From the NCBI GenBank assembly GCA_947632605.1, contig CANRPX010000001.1, positions 52,535 through 116,534 on the forward strand: a stretch of DNA of 64,000 nucleotides, written 5' to 3'. This DNA is from an uncultured Clostridia bacterium (GTDB lineage: Bacteria > Bacillota > Clostridia > TANB77 > CAG-508). A program made the translations under genes and the position numbers. Positions 1 to 9,994 of the stretch are shown here, piece after piece. The notes under the pieces are model-generated. The model ran no database searches, was not told where the DNA came from, and saw only the letters and a program-made list of their open reading frames with translations. Each line of letters starts with the position of its first letter. Position 1 is the stretch's first letter.

Positions 1-864
1 CATGCTGCAATGCACTTAATTTATGCAAGATTTATGACAAAAGCTTTACGTGATTTAGGATATTTAGATTTTGATGAACCATTTAAGAGATTAGTTCATC
101 AAGGTATGATTTTAGGTCCTGATGGAAATAAAATGAGTAAGAGTAAAGGAAATACAGTATCACCAGATGAATATATTGATAAATATGGTGCAGATATATT
201 TAGAATGTATTTAATGTTTGGCTTTGATTATAAAAATGGTGGACCTTGGGATGACAAGGGAATAGAAGCTATGACAAGATACTTTACTAGAATAGAAAAA
301 TTAATTGATTCTATTTCTAATAATGAAATAACTTATGGTGAAGAAAAAGAATTATCAATTGAAGAAAAAGATCTTTTAAGAGTAAAAGCAAGAACAATAA
401 AATCAATGACACAAGATATACAAGAATTCCAATTTAATACAGCAATTGCAAGACACATGGAATTATTAAACCAAATTAATGAATATTTAAGAGTAAGTAA
501 AAATATTAATGAAAAAATATTTAAACAAGTAGTTACAGAATATTTAGTGCTTTTAGCACCACTTGCTCCACACTTTGCAGAAGAATTATGGAAGGCATTT
601 GGAAAAGAAACATCAATTCATAAAGAAGAATGGCCAAAGGTAAATGAAGAAGAATTAAATGGTGGAACAAAACAAGTACCAATTCAAATTAATGGTAAGT
701 TAAAAGATTGTATTTCAGTTGATGCAGAAGCAAGCAATGAAGAAATATTAGAATTAATAAAGAAAAGTCCAAAAATTGTTGAAGCATACAATAATTTTGA
801 AATAAAAAAAGAAATTTATGTTCCAGGAAAAATATACAATTTAGTAACTGGTGCAAAAAAATAA
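1..864 (+). CDS. leuS: Leucyl-tRNA synthetase, C-terminal part (5' end outside window)
   Basis: This is the 3' end of a class I aminoacyl-tRNA synthetase that charges tRNA-Leu in the cytoplasm. The open frame runs from the first base of the window, and the residues before the first internal Met (H-A-A-M-H-L-I-Y-A-R-F) match the LeuRS catalytic core, so the start lies upstream. The signature KMSKS loop is at nt 130-144, followed by G-N-T-V-S-P and an anticodon-binding helical domain containing A-P-L-A-P-H-F-A-E-E-L-W. About 287 codons of an expected 800 or more are present. The stop is TAA at 862-864. The family call is firm. Confidence 0.95.
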   Translation, partial: HAAMHLIYARFMTKALRDLGYLDFDEPFKRLVHQGMILGPDGNKMSKSKGNTVSPDEYIDKYGADIFRMYLMFGFDYKNGGPWDDKGIEAMTRYFTRIEKLIDSISNNEITYGEEKELSIEEKDLLRVKARTIKSMTQDIQEFQFNTAIARHMELLNQINEYLRVSKNINEKIFKQVVTEYLVLLAPLAPHFAEELWKAFGKETSIHKEEWPKVNEEELNGGTKQVPIQINGKLKDCISVDAEASNEEILELIKKSPKIVEAYNNFEIKKEIYVPGKIYNLVTGAKK

Positions 865-925
865 TATATTGATTTAAAAAAATCTATATGTTATAATCAT
901 TTTGATTTTAACAAAAGAAAGATGG

Positions 926-1267
926 GTGTTATTTTTGATATTTATAGCAATAATAATTTTGCTATTAATGATGATAGTACTATTAACTTTACTTGCTGTT
1001 GCACAAATAAAGATGGCAGGTATAGAAGTTAAAGACTTTTGGTCTTTCATTAAAGCAAATGATACTTTAAATAAATTATATGCATTTTCTGTAAAGTATG
1101 ACAAGCTTAGTCCTCAACAACAGGTTATGTTTTTACACGAAGCAGATACTATATTTGATGCTTTTGCTAAAGTACCAGATATGCTTTGGGAAGAAGAATA
1201 TCCAAAATATATGAAAATTTTAGATAAATATAAAGATATAAAAATAAAAAGATGGGAATCTCAGTAG
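926..1267 (+). CDS. Small membrane-anchored protein of unknown function
   Basis: An open frame runs from TTG 902, but no ribosome binding site precedes that codon. GTG at 926 follows an AAAGAAAGA stretch and is a more plausible start, giving 113 aa. The protein has a very hydrophobic N-terminal segment (about residues 1-28, rich in Ile and Leu) and then a soluble, mostly helical, charged tail of about 85 residues ending in K-R-W-E-S-Q. I do not recognise a family. It probably sits in the membrane with the tail on one side. It lies between leuS and a strong terminator, with a TATAAT-like box (893-898) just upstream, so it may have its own promoter. Confidence 0.55.
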   Translation: MLFLIFIAIIILLLMMIVLLTLLAVAQIKMAGIEVKDFWSFIKANDTLNKLYAFSVKYDKLSPQQQVMFLHEADTIFDAFAKVPDMLWEEEYPKYMKILDKYKDIKIKRWESQ

Positions 1268-1292
1268 TAAGTATATACTACTGAGATTTTTT
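1257..1292 (+). terminator. Rho-independent terminator
   Basis: A 13-bp perfect stem (1257-1269 with 1276-1288) with a 6-nt loop is followed by a run of T. It overlaps the last codons of the small membrane protein gene. Confidence 0.9.
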
Positions 1293-1352
1293 CACACTTT
1301 TAACTCTTTCTCATATCATATAAATATATAGAAAAAGATGGAAGGTATGAAA

Positions 1353-2492
1353 ATGGATATAAAATATTTTGACCATGCAGCAACTACAGCGGTTGATGAA
1401 AGGGTATTAAAAGAAATGATACCATATTTTTCTGAGAGCTATGGAAATCCTTCTTCTGTATATAGTATTGGAAGGGCAAATAAAGAAATAATTAATATTT
1501 ATAGAATGAAAATTGCAAACATTTTAGGAGCAAAAGTAAACGAAATTTATTTTACGAGCTGTGGAAGTGAAAGTGATAATTTAATTTTAAAGGGAATTGC
1601 TTTTGCAAATAAAAATTTAGGAAATCATATAATTACTACACAAATTGAACATCCAGCAATATTAGATACTTGTAAGTTTTTAGAAAAGTTTGGATTTAAA
1701 GTAACTTATCTAAAACCAAAAGAAAATGGAATTATAGATATAAATGATATAGAAAAAAGTATAACAAGAAATACAATCTTAATTAGTGTTATGTTTGCAA
1801 ATAATGAAATTGGCACGATTCAGCCTATAAAAGAAATAGGAGAGATTGCTAAAAAATATAAAATATTTTTTCATACAGATGCAGTTCAAGCAATGGGGAA
1901 TATAAATATAAATTTTAAAGACTATAATATAGGTGCTCTATCTATGTCAGCTCATAAATTTTATGGACCAAAAGGAATGGGAGTAGCTTATATTAATGAA
2001 AATATACCATTTATGAGAATTCAAGATGGTGGACATCAAGAGAAAAATAAGAGGGCTGGAACAGAAAATGTAGCAGGAATTGTTGGAACTGGGAAAGCTT
2101 TAGAAATAGCGACTCAGGAACTAGAAAGGTATAATGCTCACATTAAAAAATTAAGAGATTTTTATATTTCAGAAATTATGAGAAGAATAAAATATGTAAA
2201 ATTAAATGGAGATATAGAGAAAAGACTTTCTGGAAATGCAAATATATCATTTAGTGGAGTAGATGGAAGTTTATTATTAGAAGAATTAGATAAAAGACAG
2301 ATATGTGCATCAAGTGGTTCAGCATGTAGTGCAGGACTTTTAAATCCTTCACATGTATTACTTTCAATAGGAGTTCCTAAAAATTTAGCTAAAAGTAGTT
2401 TAAGAATAACTTTTGGAAGAGAAAATACTTTAGAAGAAACAAAATATTTGATAGATAGTATAGAAGAAATTGTAGATAAATTAAGACATTAA
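1353..2492 (+). CDS. iscS: Cysteine desulfurase, IscS/NifS type (class I)
   Basis: This is a PLP-dependent enzyme that takes sulfur from L-cysteine as a persulfide for Fe-S clusters and tRNA thiolation. The start is put at the third of three in-frame ATGs because GGAAGG (1341-1346) is correctly spaced from it, and the protein then begins M-D-I-K-Y-F-D-H-A-A-T-T as in the family. The length is 379 aa. The PLP lysine is in S-A-H-K-F-Y-G-P-K (about K202). The mobile-loop catalytic cysteine is in S-S-G-S-A-C-S-A-G (about C325), the class I form. No IscU or thiI neighbour is visible, so the acceptor is unknown. Confidence 0.9.
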   Translation: MDIKYFDHAATTAVDERVLKEMIPYFSESYGNPSSVYSIGRANKEIINIYRMKIANILGAKVNEIYFTSCGSESDNLILKGIAFANKNLGNHIITTQIEHPAILDTCKFLEKFGFKVTYLKPKENGIIDINDIEKSITRNTILISVMFANNEIGTIQPIKEIGEIAKKYKIFFHTDAVQAMGNININFKDYNIGALSMSAHKFYGPKGMGVAYINENIPFMRIQDGGHQEKNKRAGTENVAGIVGTGKALEIATQELERYNAHIKKLRDFYISEIMRRIKYVKLNGDIEKRLSGNANISFSGVDGSLLLEELDKRQICASSGSACSAGLLNPSHVLLSIGVPKNLAKSSLRITFGRENTLEETKYLIDSIEEIVDKLRH

Positions 2493-2527
2493 AAAAGTGA
2501 ACTTAAATTTTTTTAAGTTCACTTTTT
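2492..2527. terminator. Bidirectional terminator between convergent genes
   Basis: A 16-bp stem (2492-2507 with 2512-2527) is flanked by A-runs and T-runs on both sides. It serves the desulfurase on + and the SPFH gene on -. Confidence 0.85.
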
Positions 2528-2546
2528 ATAATTATTTAAATATTAT

Positions 2547-3467
2547 TTATTCTGCTTTAGGTTTCTTTTGAGAATCTTTAACTACATCAGACATTGCTCC
2601 TAAAGAACTTAGAGCTTTTGTTGCTTCAAAAGGAATAAATATTTTATTTGCTTCACCTTTTGCAACTTCTTGTAAAGCTTCTAAAGATTTTAATTGAACT
2701 AATTTATCACTAGGATCTGATTTTTTAATTGCTTCATAAACCATATTTATTTCTTGAGCTTTAGCATCTGCTACTTGTTTAATTGCTTCTGCTTCACCAG
2801 TTGCTCTTCTAATTCTAGCTTCTCTATCTGCTTCAGCATCTAATATAGCAGCTTCTTTTCTACCTTCAGCAAGTGTAATTGCAGATTGTCTTTCACCTTC
2901 AGCTTCTAGAATTAAAGCTCTTTTATTTCTTTCTGCGTTCATTTGTTTTTCCATTGCATCTCTAATGTCAGCAGGTGGTGTGATATCTTTAATTTCAACT
3001 CTGTCTATTTTGCATCCCCAAGCATCTGTTGCTTCATCAAGTATTGCTCTTAATTTATCATTAATTATATCTCTTGAACTAAATGTTTCATCTAATTCCA
3101 TTTTACCAACAATATCACGAATTGTTGTTATAGATAAATATTCAATACCCTTTTTTAAACTTTGAATTTCATAAACAGCTTTTGCTGGATCTGTAATTTT
3201 ATAGAACACAACAGTATCAATAGTAATTGTAACGTTATCTGATGTAATAACAGCTTGTGGTGGAATATCCATAGTTTGTTGTTTTAAACTAACTACTGAA
3301 CGAACTTGATCTAAAAAAGGAACAATTATTGTAAGACCAGCTTCTGCAACTTTGTGAAATCTACCTAATCTTTCAATAATATAAACTTCTGATTGTTTAA
3401 CAATTTTAATTGTTTTGTAAGCTACAATACAAATGATGACAAATAATACTAATAAGAAAGCTCCCAT
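2547..3467 (-). CDS. SPFH/stomatin-family membrane protein (QmcA-like)
   Basis: A 306-aa prohibitin/stomatin-type membrane scaffold protein. One N-terminal membrane helix (about residues 2-20) is followed by the SPFH domain with Y-I-I-E-R-L-G-R-F-H and the stretch D-I-T-P-P-A-D-I-R. A long Glu/Ala-rich coiled coil with E-R-N-K-R-A and E-G-E-R-Q-S-A comes next. It starts 24 bp after the NfeD-like gene with a good AGGAGG site, so the two form an operon. NfeD-SPFH pairs are a recognised bacterial module thought to organise membrane microdomains or proteolysis. That role is inferred from the family. Confidence 0.9.
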   Translation of the reverse strand: MGAFLLVLFVIICIVAYKTIKIVKQSEVYIIERLGRFHKVAEAGLTIIVPFLDQVRSVVSLKQQTMDIPPQAVITSDNVTITIDTVVFYKITDPAKAVYEIQSLKKGIEYLSITTIRDIVGKMELDETFSSRDIINDKLRAILDEATDAWGCKIDRVEIKDITPPADIRDAMEKQMNAERNKRALILEAEGERQSAITLAEGRKEAAILDAEADREARIRRATGEAEAIKQVADAKAQEINMVYEAIKKSDPSDKLVQLKSLEALQEVAKGEANKIFIPFEATKALSSLGAMSDVVKDSQKKPKAE

Positions 3468-3491
3468 TATAATAAATCCTCCTAAATTTTT

Positions 3492-3920
3492 TTATACTAA
3501 GGGTTTAACTATTGCCTTAACACCCTCAATTTTTTCAACAATTATTTCTGTGTCTTTTGAAATATATGTATTATCAAGTGATTTAGCTGACCAAGTTTCT
3601 CCATCAACTTTTACTTGACCTTTAGAATTAATAGGATCAATATCTGTGATTACTTTTCCAACTTTCCCTTCTAGTGATGCGGAATTTGTTTTTACAAAAG
3701 AATCATTAGATGTAAGTTTATTTACAAATGGTTTTGTTGCAAATAATAATACTGTTGATGAAACTAAAAATATTGCAGACTGAATAACAATATTATCAAT
3801 AAAGAAACTTGAAATCATTGCAATAAAAGCTCCGACAGAAAACCAAAATACTAGAAAACCTAAATTAATGATTTCTATTACTAAAAAAATTCCTGAAAGG
3901 ACAAGCCATATTTTCCACAT
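3492..3920 (-). CDS. NfeD-family membrane protein
   Basis: About 142 aa. The open frame extends further upstream, but GGAGG lies 5 nt before the Met at 3918-3920 (M-W-K-I-W-L-V), so that start is chosen. Three or four closely spaced hydrophobic segments occupy roughly residues 1-65. A small C-terminal beta-barrel (OB-like) follows, with the motif L-E-G-K-V-G-K-V-I-T-D-I-D-P and K-V-D-G-E-T-W-S-A, typical of short NfeD proteins that lack the ClpP-like protease part. It is the promoter-proximal partner of the SPFH gene. Confidence 0.85.
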   Translation of the reverse strand: MWKIWLVLSGIFLVIEIINLGFLVFWFSVGAFIAMISSFFIDNIVIQSAIFLVSSTVLLFATKPFVNKLTSNDSFVKTNSASLEGKVGKVITDIDPINSKGQVKVDGETWSAKSLDNTYISKDTEIIVEKIEGVKAIVKPLV

Positions 3921-4131
3921 ATATACCTCCAATCTATTCAAGAAACAGAATAATAGAATTTTTTACAATAACATTATACTATATTTCTTTTAAAAAATAA
4001 ACTATTTTTTTAAATTTACTAAAAATATGTCAAAAAAAGTAGATTTTTTTAAAACCATATTATATAATTTCAAACATAGAACATAAAAACTAAAATGAAA
4101 AATCTAAACGAAAATATGAGAGGAAATAAGT

Positions 4132-5223
4132 ATGAAATCAAAATTAACCGTAGTTTTAGGAATAATTTTAGGATTAATAGTGCTATTATTTATAGGCTTT
4201 TTTATATGGTATAGCATAAATTTAAAACCAGTAAGTAAAATATCTAGTGATGAAAATACGCCAATTAGATTAGAAATTCAAGAAGGAATGGGAATTTCTA
4301 GTATAGCAAACTTATTAGAAAAAAATAATGTAATAAAAAATGCTTTTGCTATGAAGTTATATGCTAAAATAAATAACATTAATAATTTAAAAGCAGGTAA
4401 ATATGATTTCAATAATAGTGAAAATGCGCAAACTATTTTAACTCATATTGTAAATGGAGATGTAGCAAATGAAGAAGTTAAAATTACCTTTATAGAAGGT
4501 AAAAATATGAGATGGATTGCTAAAACTATTGCAAAGTCAACAAATAATACAGAAGAAGATGTTTTTAATCTTTTAGAAAATGAAGAATATATAGATTCTT
4601 TAATAGATAAATATTGGTTTATTACTGATGAAATAAAAGATGATAGAATTTATTATCCATTAGAAGGATATCTATTACCAGATACTTATATTTTTGAAAA
4701 TGAAGAAGTTTCAGTTGAAGATATTTTTAATGTTATATTAAAATATACAGAAAAATTTTTAAATGAATATAAAGAAGATATAGAAAATAATAATTTGACA
4801 TTACATCAAATTTTAACATTGGCTTCACTTGCAGAACTTGAAGGAGAATCTACTGAAGATAGAGCAGAAATTGTTGGTGTTTTCTTTAATAGATTATCTA
4901 GCAAAATGAATTTAGGAAGCGATGTAACTACATATTATGCTTTTAAAGTAGATATGGGAGAAAGAGATTTAACTAAAAAAGAATTAGAAACAGAAAATCC
5001 ATATAATACTAGAGGACCAAATATGATAGGAAAGATACCAGTAGGACCTATTTGTAATCCTAGCAAATCAGCAATAGAAGCTACAATAAATTATAAGAAA
5101 ACAGATGCTTACTTTTTTGTAGCAGATAAAAATGGAAAAGTATATTTTACAAAAACAGAAAAAGAACATAATAAAAAGATTCAAGAATTGAAAGATAAAG
5201 ATTTATGGTATGTTTATGAATAA
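4132..5223 (+). CDS. mltG: Endolytic murein transglycosylase MltG
   Basis: A 363-aa membrane-bound lytic transglycosylase of the YceG/MltG family, which cleaves nascent glycan strands and sets their length. One transmembrane helix (about residues 5-28) is followed by a LysM-like extracellular region and the catalytic YceG domain. The conserved A-S-L-A-E-L-E-G-E-S segment carries the proposed catalytic Glu, and G-P-I-C-N-P-S-K-S-A-I-E-A sits near the C-terminus. GAGAGGAAAT precedes the ATG. It stands alone, divergent from the NfeD/SPFH pair and upstream of the aspS leader. Confidence 0.9.
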   Translation: MKSKLTVVLGIILGLIVLLFIGFFIWYSINLKPVSKISSDENTPIRLEIQEGMGISSIANLLEKNNVIKNAFAMKLYAKINNINNLKAGKYDFNNSENAQTILTHIVNGDVANEEVKITFIEGKNMRWIAKTIAKSTNNTEEDVFNLLENEEYIDSLIDKYWFITDEIKDDRIYYPLEGYLLPDTYIFENEEVSVEDIFNVILKYTEKFLNEYKEDIENNNLTLHQILTLASLAELEGESTEDRAEIVGVFFNRLSSKMNLGSDVTTYYAFKVDMGERDLTKKELETENPYNTRGPNMIGKIPVGPICNPSKSAIEATINYKKTDAYFFVADKNGKVYFTKTEKEHNKKIQELKDKDLWYVYE

Positions 5224-5284
5224 ATTTTAAAATAATTCTAATAAATAATATAAATACTAAAAACTATTTAAAAACAAACGAAAC

Positions 5285-5314
5285 TTGACAATATAGGCAA
5301 AATTGGGTTATAAT
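5285..5314 (+). promoter_or_regulatory. Sigma-A type promoter of the aspS T-box leader
   Basis: TTGACA (5285-5290) and TATAAT (5309-5314) are separated by 18 bp, immediately upstream of the T-box leader. Confidence 0.8.
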
Positions 5315-5321
5315 AAATATA

Positions 5322-5562
5322 TTATAGACAAATTGCTATGAAGATGAAAGCATATTGAAAAACATTTTACAGAGAAAAAATGCTATTAGCTGAGAGCATT
5401 TTAAATAAAGTTCAATTTGTGAAACACATTGGAGCAATAACAGAAGTTGTGAATTTATGCAACAAATAAAAGTGGAAAACTATTAGTTTTCAAATAGGGT
5501 GGCACCGCGGAAGTTTAGCTTTCGTCCCTGTAACTTAGGTTACAGAGATGAAAGCTTTTTTG
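5322..5562 (+). promoter_or_regulatory. T-box riboswitch upstream of aspS
   Basis: This untranslated leader senses uncharged tRNA. The conserved T-box sequence AGGGTGGCACCGCGG is at 5496-5510. The intrinsic terminator (stem about 5518-5535 with 5539-5556, then T6) overlaps it, so pairing of the tRNA 3' end would favour antitermination. Stem I includes an AGAGA and GCTGAGAGC segment and the conserved T-T-G-G-A-G-C on its 3' side. The best reading of the specifier is AAC (5423-5425), an Asn codon, rather than GAC for Asp. I see no GAC at that spot. Confidence 0.9.
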
Positions 5563-5638
5563 TTTTAGTAAATGAAAATTTACATATTACAAGTAATATT
5601 CCGTCCCTATGTAAAAATAAAAAAAGGAGTGAATTTTT

Positions 5639-7408
5639 ATGAAGGAGAATGTTTATAGAACATATAATTGTTCTGAATTACGAGAAAAACACGTAGGAGA
5701 AGAAATTAAGTTAGCAGGTTGGGTAGACACAATTAGAGATTTAGGAGGAGTTTTATTTATTGACTTAAGAGACCAATATGGTATTACACAAGTTGTAATT
5801 TCAGGAGATGAAGAAAAAGTAGATTTTGCAGCAAAAATACCAGTAGAATCTACAATATCAGTTTCTGGAAAAATTAGATTAAGAAGTGAAGAAACAATAA
5901 ATAGAGCAATTGAAACTGGAACAGTAGAGCTATTTGCAGATAAAATTGAGATATTAGGAAAAAGAACAGAAAGATTGCCTTTTGATATTTCAAATAATAG
6001 AAGTGTTAGAGAAGATTTAAGATTAGAATATAGATTTTTAGATTTGAGAGCTAGAAAGAGTTTAGAAAATTTAAAATTAAGAGCACAACTTATTCAATTT
6101 TTAAGAACTCAAATGATAGAGCAAGGATTTTTAGAAGTGCAAACACCAATACTTACTAGTTCATCACCAGAAGGAGCAAGAGATTATTTAGTTCCAAGTA
6201 GAATTTATCCAGGAAAATTCTATGCACTTCCACAAGCACCACAACAATTTAAACAATTACTTATGGTATCAGGAATAGACAAATATTTTCAGATAGCACC
6301 TTGCTTTAGAGATGAAGATGCAAGAGCTGATCGTTCACCAGGAGAATTTTATCAATTAGATATGGAAATGGCATTTGCAACACAAGAAGATGTTTTTGAT
6401 GTAATGGAAAAAGTAATTTATAATACATTTTCAAAATTTTCTAACAAGAAAATAGTAGAATACCCATTTCCAAGAATTCCTTATAAAGAAGCAATGCTTA
6501 AATATGGAACAGATAAACCAGATTTAAGAAATCCGTTAGAAATAAAAGATGTAACAAATATTTTTGAAAAATTAGATATAAAAGTATTTAATGGAAAAAT
6601 AGTAAGAACAATAACACTTCCAAATGGAGCAAATGATACAAGAACTTTTTATGATGAAATGGAAAACTTTGCAATTACAGAATGTAAAGCAAAAGGATTA
6701 GCATGGCTTAAAGTAAATGATGATAGAACTTTGCAAGGACCTATTGCCAAACTTATTCCAAAAGAATCTACTGAAGAACTTTTAACTCAAACTGATACAA
6801 AAGTAGGTGACAGTATTTTCTTCATAGCAGAACATAAAGGAATTGTTGAAAAGTTGGCAGGAGAAATTAGAAAAGAAATAGGAATAAGAAAAAATTTAAT
6901 AGATGATTCAGTTTATAAATTTTGCTGGATAGTAGATTTTCCAATGTTTGAAATTGGAGATAATGGAAAATTAGAATTTTCACATAATCCATTTTCAATG
7001 CCACAAGGAGGAATGGAAGCATTAAATATAAAAGATCCTTTAGATATTTATGCATATCAATATGATATTGTATGTAATGGAATAGAACTTTCTTCAGGAG
7101 CTGTTAGAAACCATGATCCAGAAATTATGGTAAAAGCATTTGAGATGGCAGGATATACAGAAGAAGAAATATTAAGAAAATTTTCTGCATTGTTTAAAGC
7201 ATTCCATTATGGAGCTCCACCACATGCAGGTATTGCACCAGGAATAGATAGAATTCTTATGTTACTTGCAGGAGAAGAAAGCATAAGAGAAGTAATTGCT
7301 TTTCCAATGAATTCAAAAGCACAAGATATATTGATGGGAGCACCAGGGAAAGTAAGTGATAGACAATTAGAAGATATTCATATCAAATTGGATTTAAAGC
7401 AAAGATAA
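5639..7408 (+). CDS. aspS: Aspartyl-tRNA synthetase (bacterial type)
   Basis: A 589-aa class IIb synthetase with an N-terminal OB anticodon-binding domain (about residues 1-110), a catalytic core with motif 2 F-R-D-E-D-A-R-A-D-R, a GAD insertion in the middle, and motif 3 G-I-D-R-I-L-M-L-L-A-G near the C-terminus. AAGGAG precedes the ATG. Expression is controlled by the T-box leader, whose apparent specifier is Asn. That would fit a non-discriminating enzyme that also makes Asp-tRNA-Asn for amidation, but no gatCAB or asnS is visible here to test it. Confidence 0.96.
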   Translation: MKENVYRTYNCSELREKHVGEEIKLAGWVDTIRDLGGVLFIDLRDQYGITQVVISGDEEKVDFAAKIPVESTISVSGKIRLRSEETINRAIETGTVELFADKIEILGKRTERLPFDISNNRSVREDLRLEYRFLDLRARKSLENLKLRAQLIQFLRTQMIEQGFLEVQTPILTSSSPEGARDYLVPSRIYPGKFYALPQAPQQFKQLLMVSGIDKYFQIAPCFRDEDARADRSPGEFYQLDMEMAFATQEDVFDVMEKVIYNTFSKFSNKKIVEYPFPRIPYKEAMLKYGTDKPDLRNPLEIKDVTNIFEKLDIKVFNGKIVRTITLPNGANDTRTFYDEMENFAITECKAKGLAWLKVNDDRTLQGPIAKLIPKESTEELLTQTDTKVGDSIFFIAEHKGIVEKLAGEIRKEIGIRKNLIDDSVYKFCWIVDFPMFEIGDNGKLEFSHNPFSMPQGGMEALNIKDPLDIYAYQYDIVCNGIELSSGAVRNHDPEIMVKAFEMAGYTEEEILRKFSALFKAFHYGAPPHAGIAPGIDRILMLLAGEESIREVIAFPMNSKAQDILMGAPGKVSDRQLEDIHIKLDLKQR

Positions 7409-7458
7409 AATTAATTATTTTGAAAAATAAAAGATATAGAAACTTAAGTAAAAATTAG

Positions 7459-7487
7459 TTTACAATAAATGGAAAATAGTGTATAAT
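7459..7487 (+). promoter_or_regulatory. Promoter of lysS
   Basis: TTTACA (7459-7464) and TATAAT (7482-7487) are separated by exactly 17 bp, 35 bp upstream of the lysS start codon. Confidence 0.75.
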
Positions 7488-7522
7488 ACCTTAAATCAAT
7501 AAATAGTAAAGGGGCGTTTTAA

Positions 7523-9028
7523 ATGAATGAAAATGAAAACAATAATGAAGTAATCCAAACAGAAGAGGACATTAACAGATTAATGCAAATTAGAATGGAT
7601 AAATTAAAAGAATTGCAAGAAAACGGAAAAGATCCATTCGAAATTACAAAATATGATAGAACAGAATTTTCTAAAGACATAAAAGACAACTATGATAAAT
7701 ATGAAGGTAAGGATGTTTCTGTTGCTGGAAGAATTATGGCAAAAAGAATTATGGGAAAAGCTTCTTTCTGTACAATTCAAGATAGTAAAGGTAGAATTCA
7801 AAGCTATGTTAGTATAAATGATTTAGGAGAAGAATCTTATAAAGCTTTTAAAACATTTGATATAGGAGATATTATAGGATTAAAAGGTTTTGTTTTTAAA
7901 ACAAAAACAGAAGAAATCTCTATTCATGCTAAAGAAGTTGTTTTGCTTACAAAATCATTAAGAGATTTACCAGAAAAATTCCATGGATTAAAAGACGTTG
8001 ATTTACGTTATAGACAAAGATATGTTGATTTAATAGTAAACCCAGAAGTTAAGGAAACTTTCCTTTTAAGAAGTAAAATATTAAGAGAAGTAAAAAGCTT
8101 TTTAGATAAAGAAGGATATTTAGAAGTAGATACACCAATTTTAAATACTATTGCAGGTGGTGCTGCAGCCAGACCTTTTATTACACATCATAATACATTA
8201 GATTTAGATATGTATTTACGTATAGCTAATGAATTATATTTAAAAAGACTTATTGTTGGTGGATTTGATAGAGTATATGAAATGGGAAGAATGTTTAGAA
8301 ATGAAGGAATGGATATAAAACATAATCCTGAATTTACAAACATGGAATTATATGCTGCATATCAAGATTATAATGATATGATGAATATAACAGAAAATAT
8401 GATAAGAACAGTTAGTAAAAATGTTTTAGGAACAGCTAAAATTACTTACCAAGGAACAGATATAGATTTAGAATCACCTTGGAGAAGAGTTACTATGATT
8501 GAAGCAATAAAAGAAGTAACAGGTATTGATTTTAATACTATTAATACTGATGAAGAAGCTTTAAAAGTAGCTAAGGAAAAAGGTGTTGAATTAGAAGAAT
8601 CAAAACAAACTAGAGGATATATTATAAATGCATTTTTCGAAGAATTTGTAGAAGAAACTTTAATTCAACCAACATTTATATATGATTATCCTGTTGAAGT
8701 TTCACCTCTTACAAAGAGAAAACCATCAGACAAGAGATTAGTTGAAAGATTTGAAGTATTTATAGATGGTCGTGAATACGGAAATGCATATTCAGAATTA
8801 AATGATCCAATAGATCAAAAAGGAAGATTTTTAGATCAATTAAAACAAAGAGAAGCTGGAGATGAAGAGGCAAATATGATGGATGATGATTTCATTATGG
8901 CTCTTGAATATGGTATGCCTCCAACAGGTGGATTAGGAGTTGGAATTGATAGATTAGTAATGCTACTTACAGATTCTGCTTCAATTAGAGATGTAATTTT
9001 ATTCCCAACAATGAAACCATTAAACTAA
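7523..9028 (+). CDS. lysS: Lysyl-tRNA synthetase, class II
   Basis: A 501-aa class IIb synthetase that charges tRNA-Lys. The order is an N-terminal helical extension, OB-fold (about residues 65-150), then the catalytic core with motif 2 (M-F-R-N-E-G-M-D near residue 265, followed by H-N-P-E-F-T) and motif 3 ([12 protein letters not shown]) close to the end. The length is normal. AAAGGGG is the ribosome binding site. It has its own promoter, and no terminator is evident before the next gene. Confidence 0.96.
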   Translation: MNENENNNEVIQTEEDINRLMQIRMDKLKELQENGKDPFEITKYDRTEFSKDIKDNYDKYEGKDVSVAGRIMAKRIMGKASFCTIQDSKGRIQSYVSINDLGEESYKAFKTFDIGDIIGLKGFVFKTKTEEISIHAKEVVLLTKSLRDLPEKFHGLKDVDLRYRQRYVDLIVNPEVKETFLLRSKILREVKSFLDKEGYLEVDTPILNTIAGGAAARPFITHHNTLDLDMYLRIANELYLKRLIVGGFDRVYEMGRMFRNEGMDIKHNPEFTNMELYAAYQDYNDMMNITENMIRTVSKNVLGTAKITYQGTDIDLESPWRRVTMIEAIKEVTGIDFNTINTDEEALKVAKEKGVELEESKQTRGYIINAFFEEFVEETLIQPTFIYDYPVEVSPLTKRKPSDKRLVERFEVFIDGREYGNAYSELNDPIDQKGRFLDQLKQREAGDEEANMMDDDFIMALEYGMPPTGGLGVGIDRLVMLLTDSASIRDVILFPTMKPLN

Positions 9029-9082
9029 TAAAAATTTCTATACAACTAGTTATACTGAATTTCATGAAAGAAACTAAAGAAA

Positions 9083-9907
9083 ATGGACGAAGAAGTAATA
9101 AAAATTGTAATTGCTGATGGAGAATATATGGAAACGTATGCTCCATTTCAAGGAAGTAAAGAAGAAAATGAAGAAAAAGTTAAAAGAGGTATACTTACTC
9201 GTCTTGGAATGAAATCAGATGAAATTGATAAAGTAATTGACAGTATAGAAGTAGAGTTTGATTCAGGTGTAGATGGTATGTTTGATGATGGACCATATAC
9301 ACCAATCAAATTAGTAAGAAAGATATATAAAGAACCACCTACAATTGATATTACAGAACCACAAATTCCAGAATCAGAAAAGGAAGAGGCAAGAAAACCA
9401 AGACAAACAATGTTAGAGCAGTATTATGGAGATAGAAAATCTGAAACTAGAAGAAGAAAACTATTTGATAGATTTAAATCTCATATAGTACAAAAAGAAA
9501 TAGATGTATATGATGAAGATGGTACAAAAAGAAAAGTAGAAGCATATACAATAGAAGATTACCCAGAAAAATCACAAGATTCTGATGAATTATTATTAGA
9601 TGGTTACCAAACAAGACTTGAAAGATTATCAAGAGCACATCAAAAAGATTTTTCACCTTATGAAAGAGAACTTCAAAGATTAGAAACATCAGCTATAAAA
9701 GAAATTATCCAAAGATATGAAGAAATGCATACTGTTAGTGTAGAAAATGCTGATAAATTTAAAAAAGAAGCAATGGATTTACTTGCTACTACAAGAGATC
9801 CAGAATTTAGAAAAAAAGCAATTCAAGCATTAATAGACCAAGACACAGAATTTATAGAAACAAATAATTATACATATAATTCTCGACAAAATACAGCTGA
9901 GAATTAA
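9083..9907 (+). CDS. Unknown protein, N-terminal part of a gene split by an in-frame stop
   Basis: 274 codons end at TAA (9905-9907). The sequence after the stop continues in the same frame with protein-like codons and joins the 636-aa frame at 9995, so this looks like the first third of one gene of about 940 codons. It is acidic and charged with no membrane segment. It begins M-D-E-E-V-I-K-I-V-I-A-D-G-E-Y and has a helix-rich second half. No family is recognised. The start has only a weak upstream site (AAAGAAACTAAAG). It may be a pseudogene, a stop read-through case or a sequence error. Confidence 0.6.
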   Translation: MDEEVIKIVIADGEYMETYAPFQGSKEENEEKVKRGILTRLGMKSDEIDKVIDSIEVEFDSGVDGMFDDGPYTPIKLVRKIYKEPPTIDITEPQIPESEKEEARKPRQTMLEQYYGDRKSETRRRKLFDRFKSHIVQKEIDVYDEDGTKRKVEAYTIEDYPEKSQDSDELLLDGYQTRLERLSRAHQKDFSPYERELQRLETSAIKEIIQRYEEMHTVSVENADKFKKEAMDLLATTRDPEFRKKAIQALIDQDTEFIETNNYTYNSRQNTAEN

Positions 9908-9994
9908 AAAACACTTGGAAAAGATGGTGAGAAATCTGTAAAAGCACAAATTTCTGATGAGCAATCTGCTCTTCAAAAAGCTGGACTTAAAACA

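Noticed and set aside
9905-9907. Stop-codon reassignment (TAA read as sense)
   Set aside because: All other genes in the window end normally at TAA, and no other in-frame TAA is found in conserved genes.
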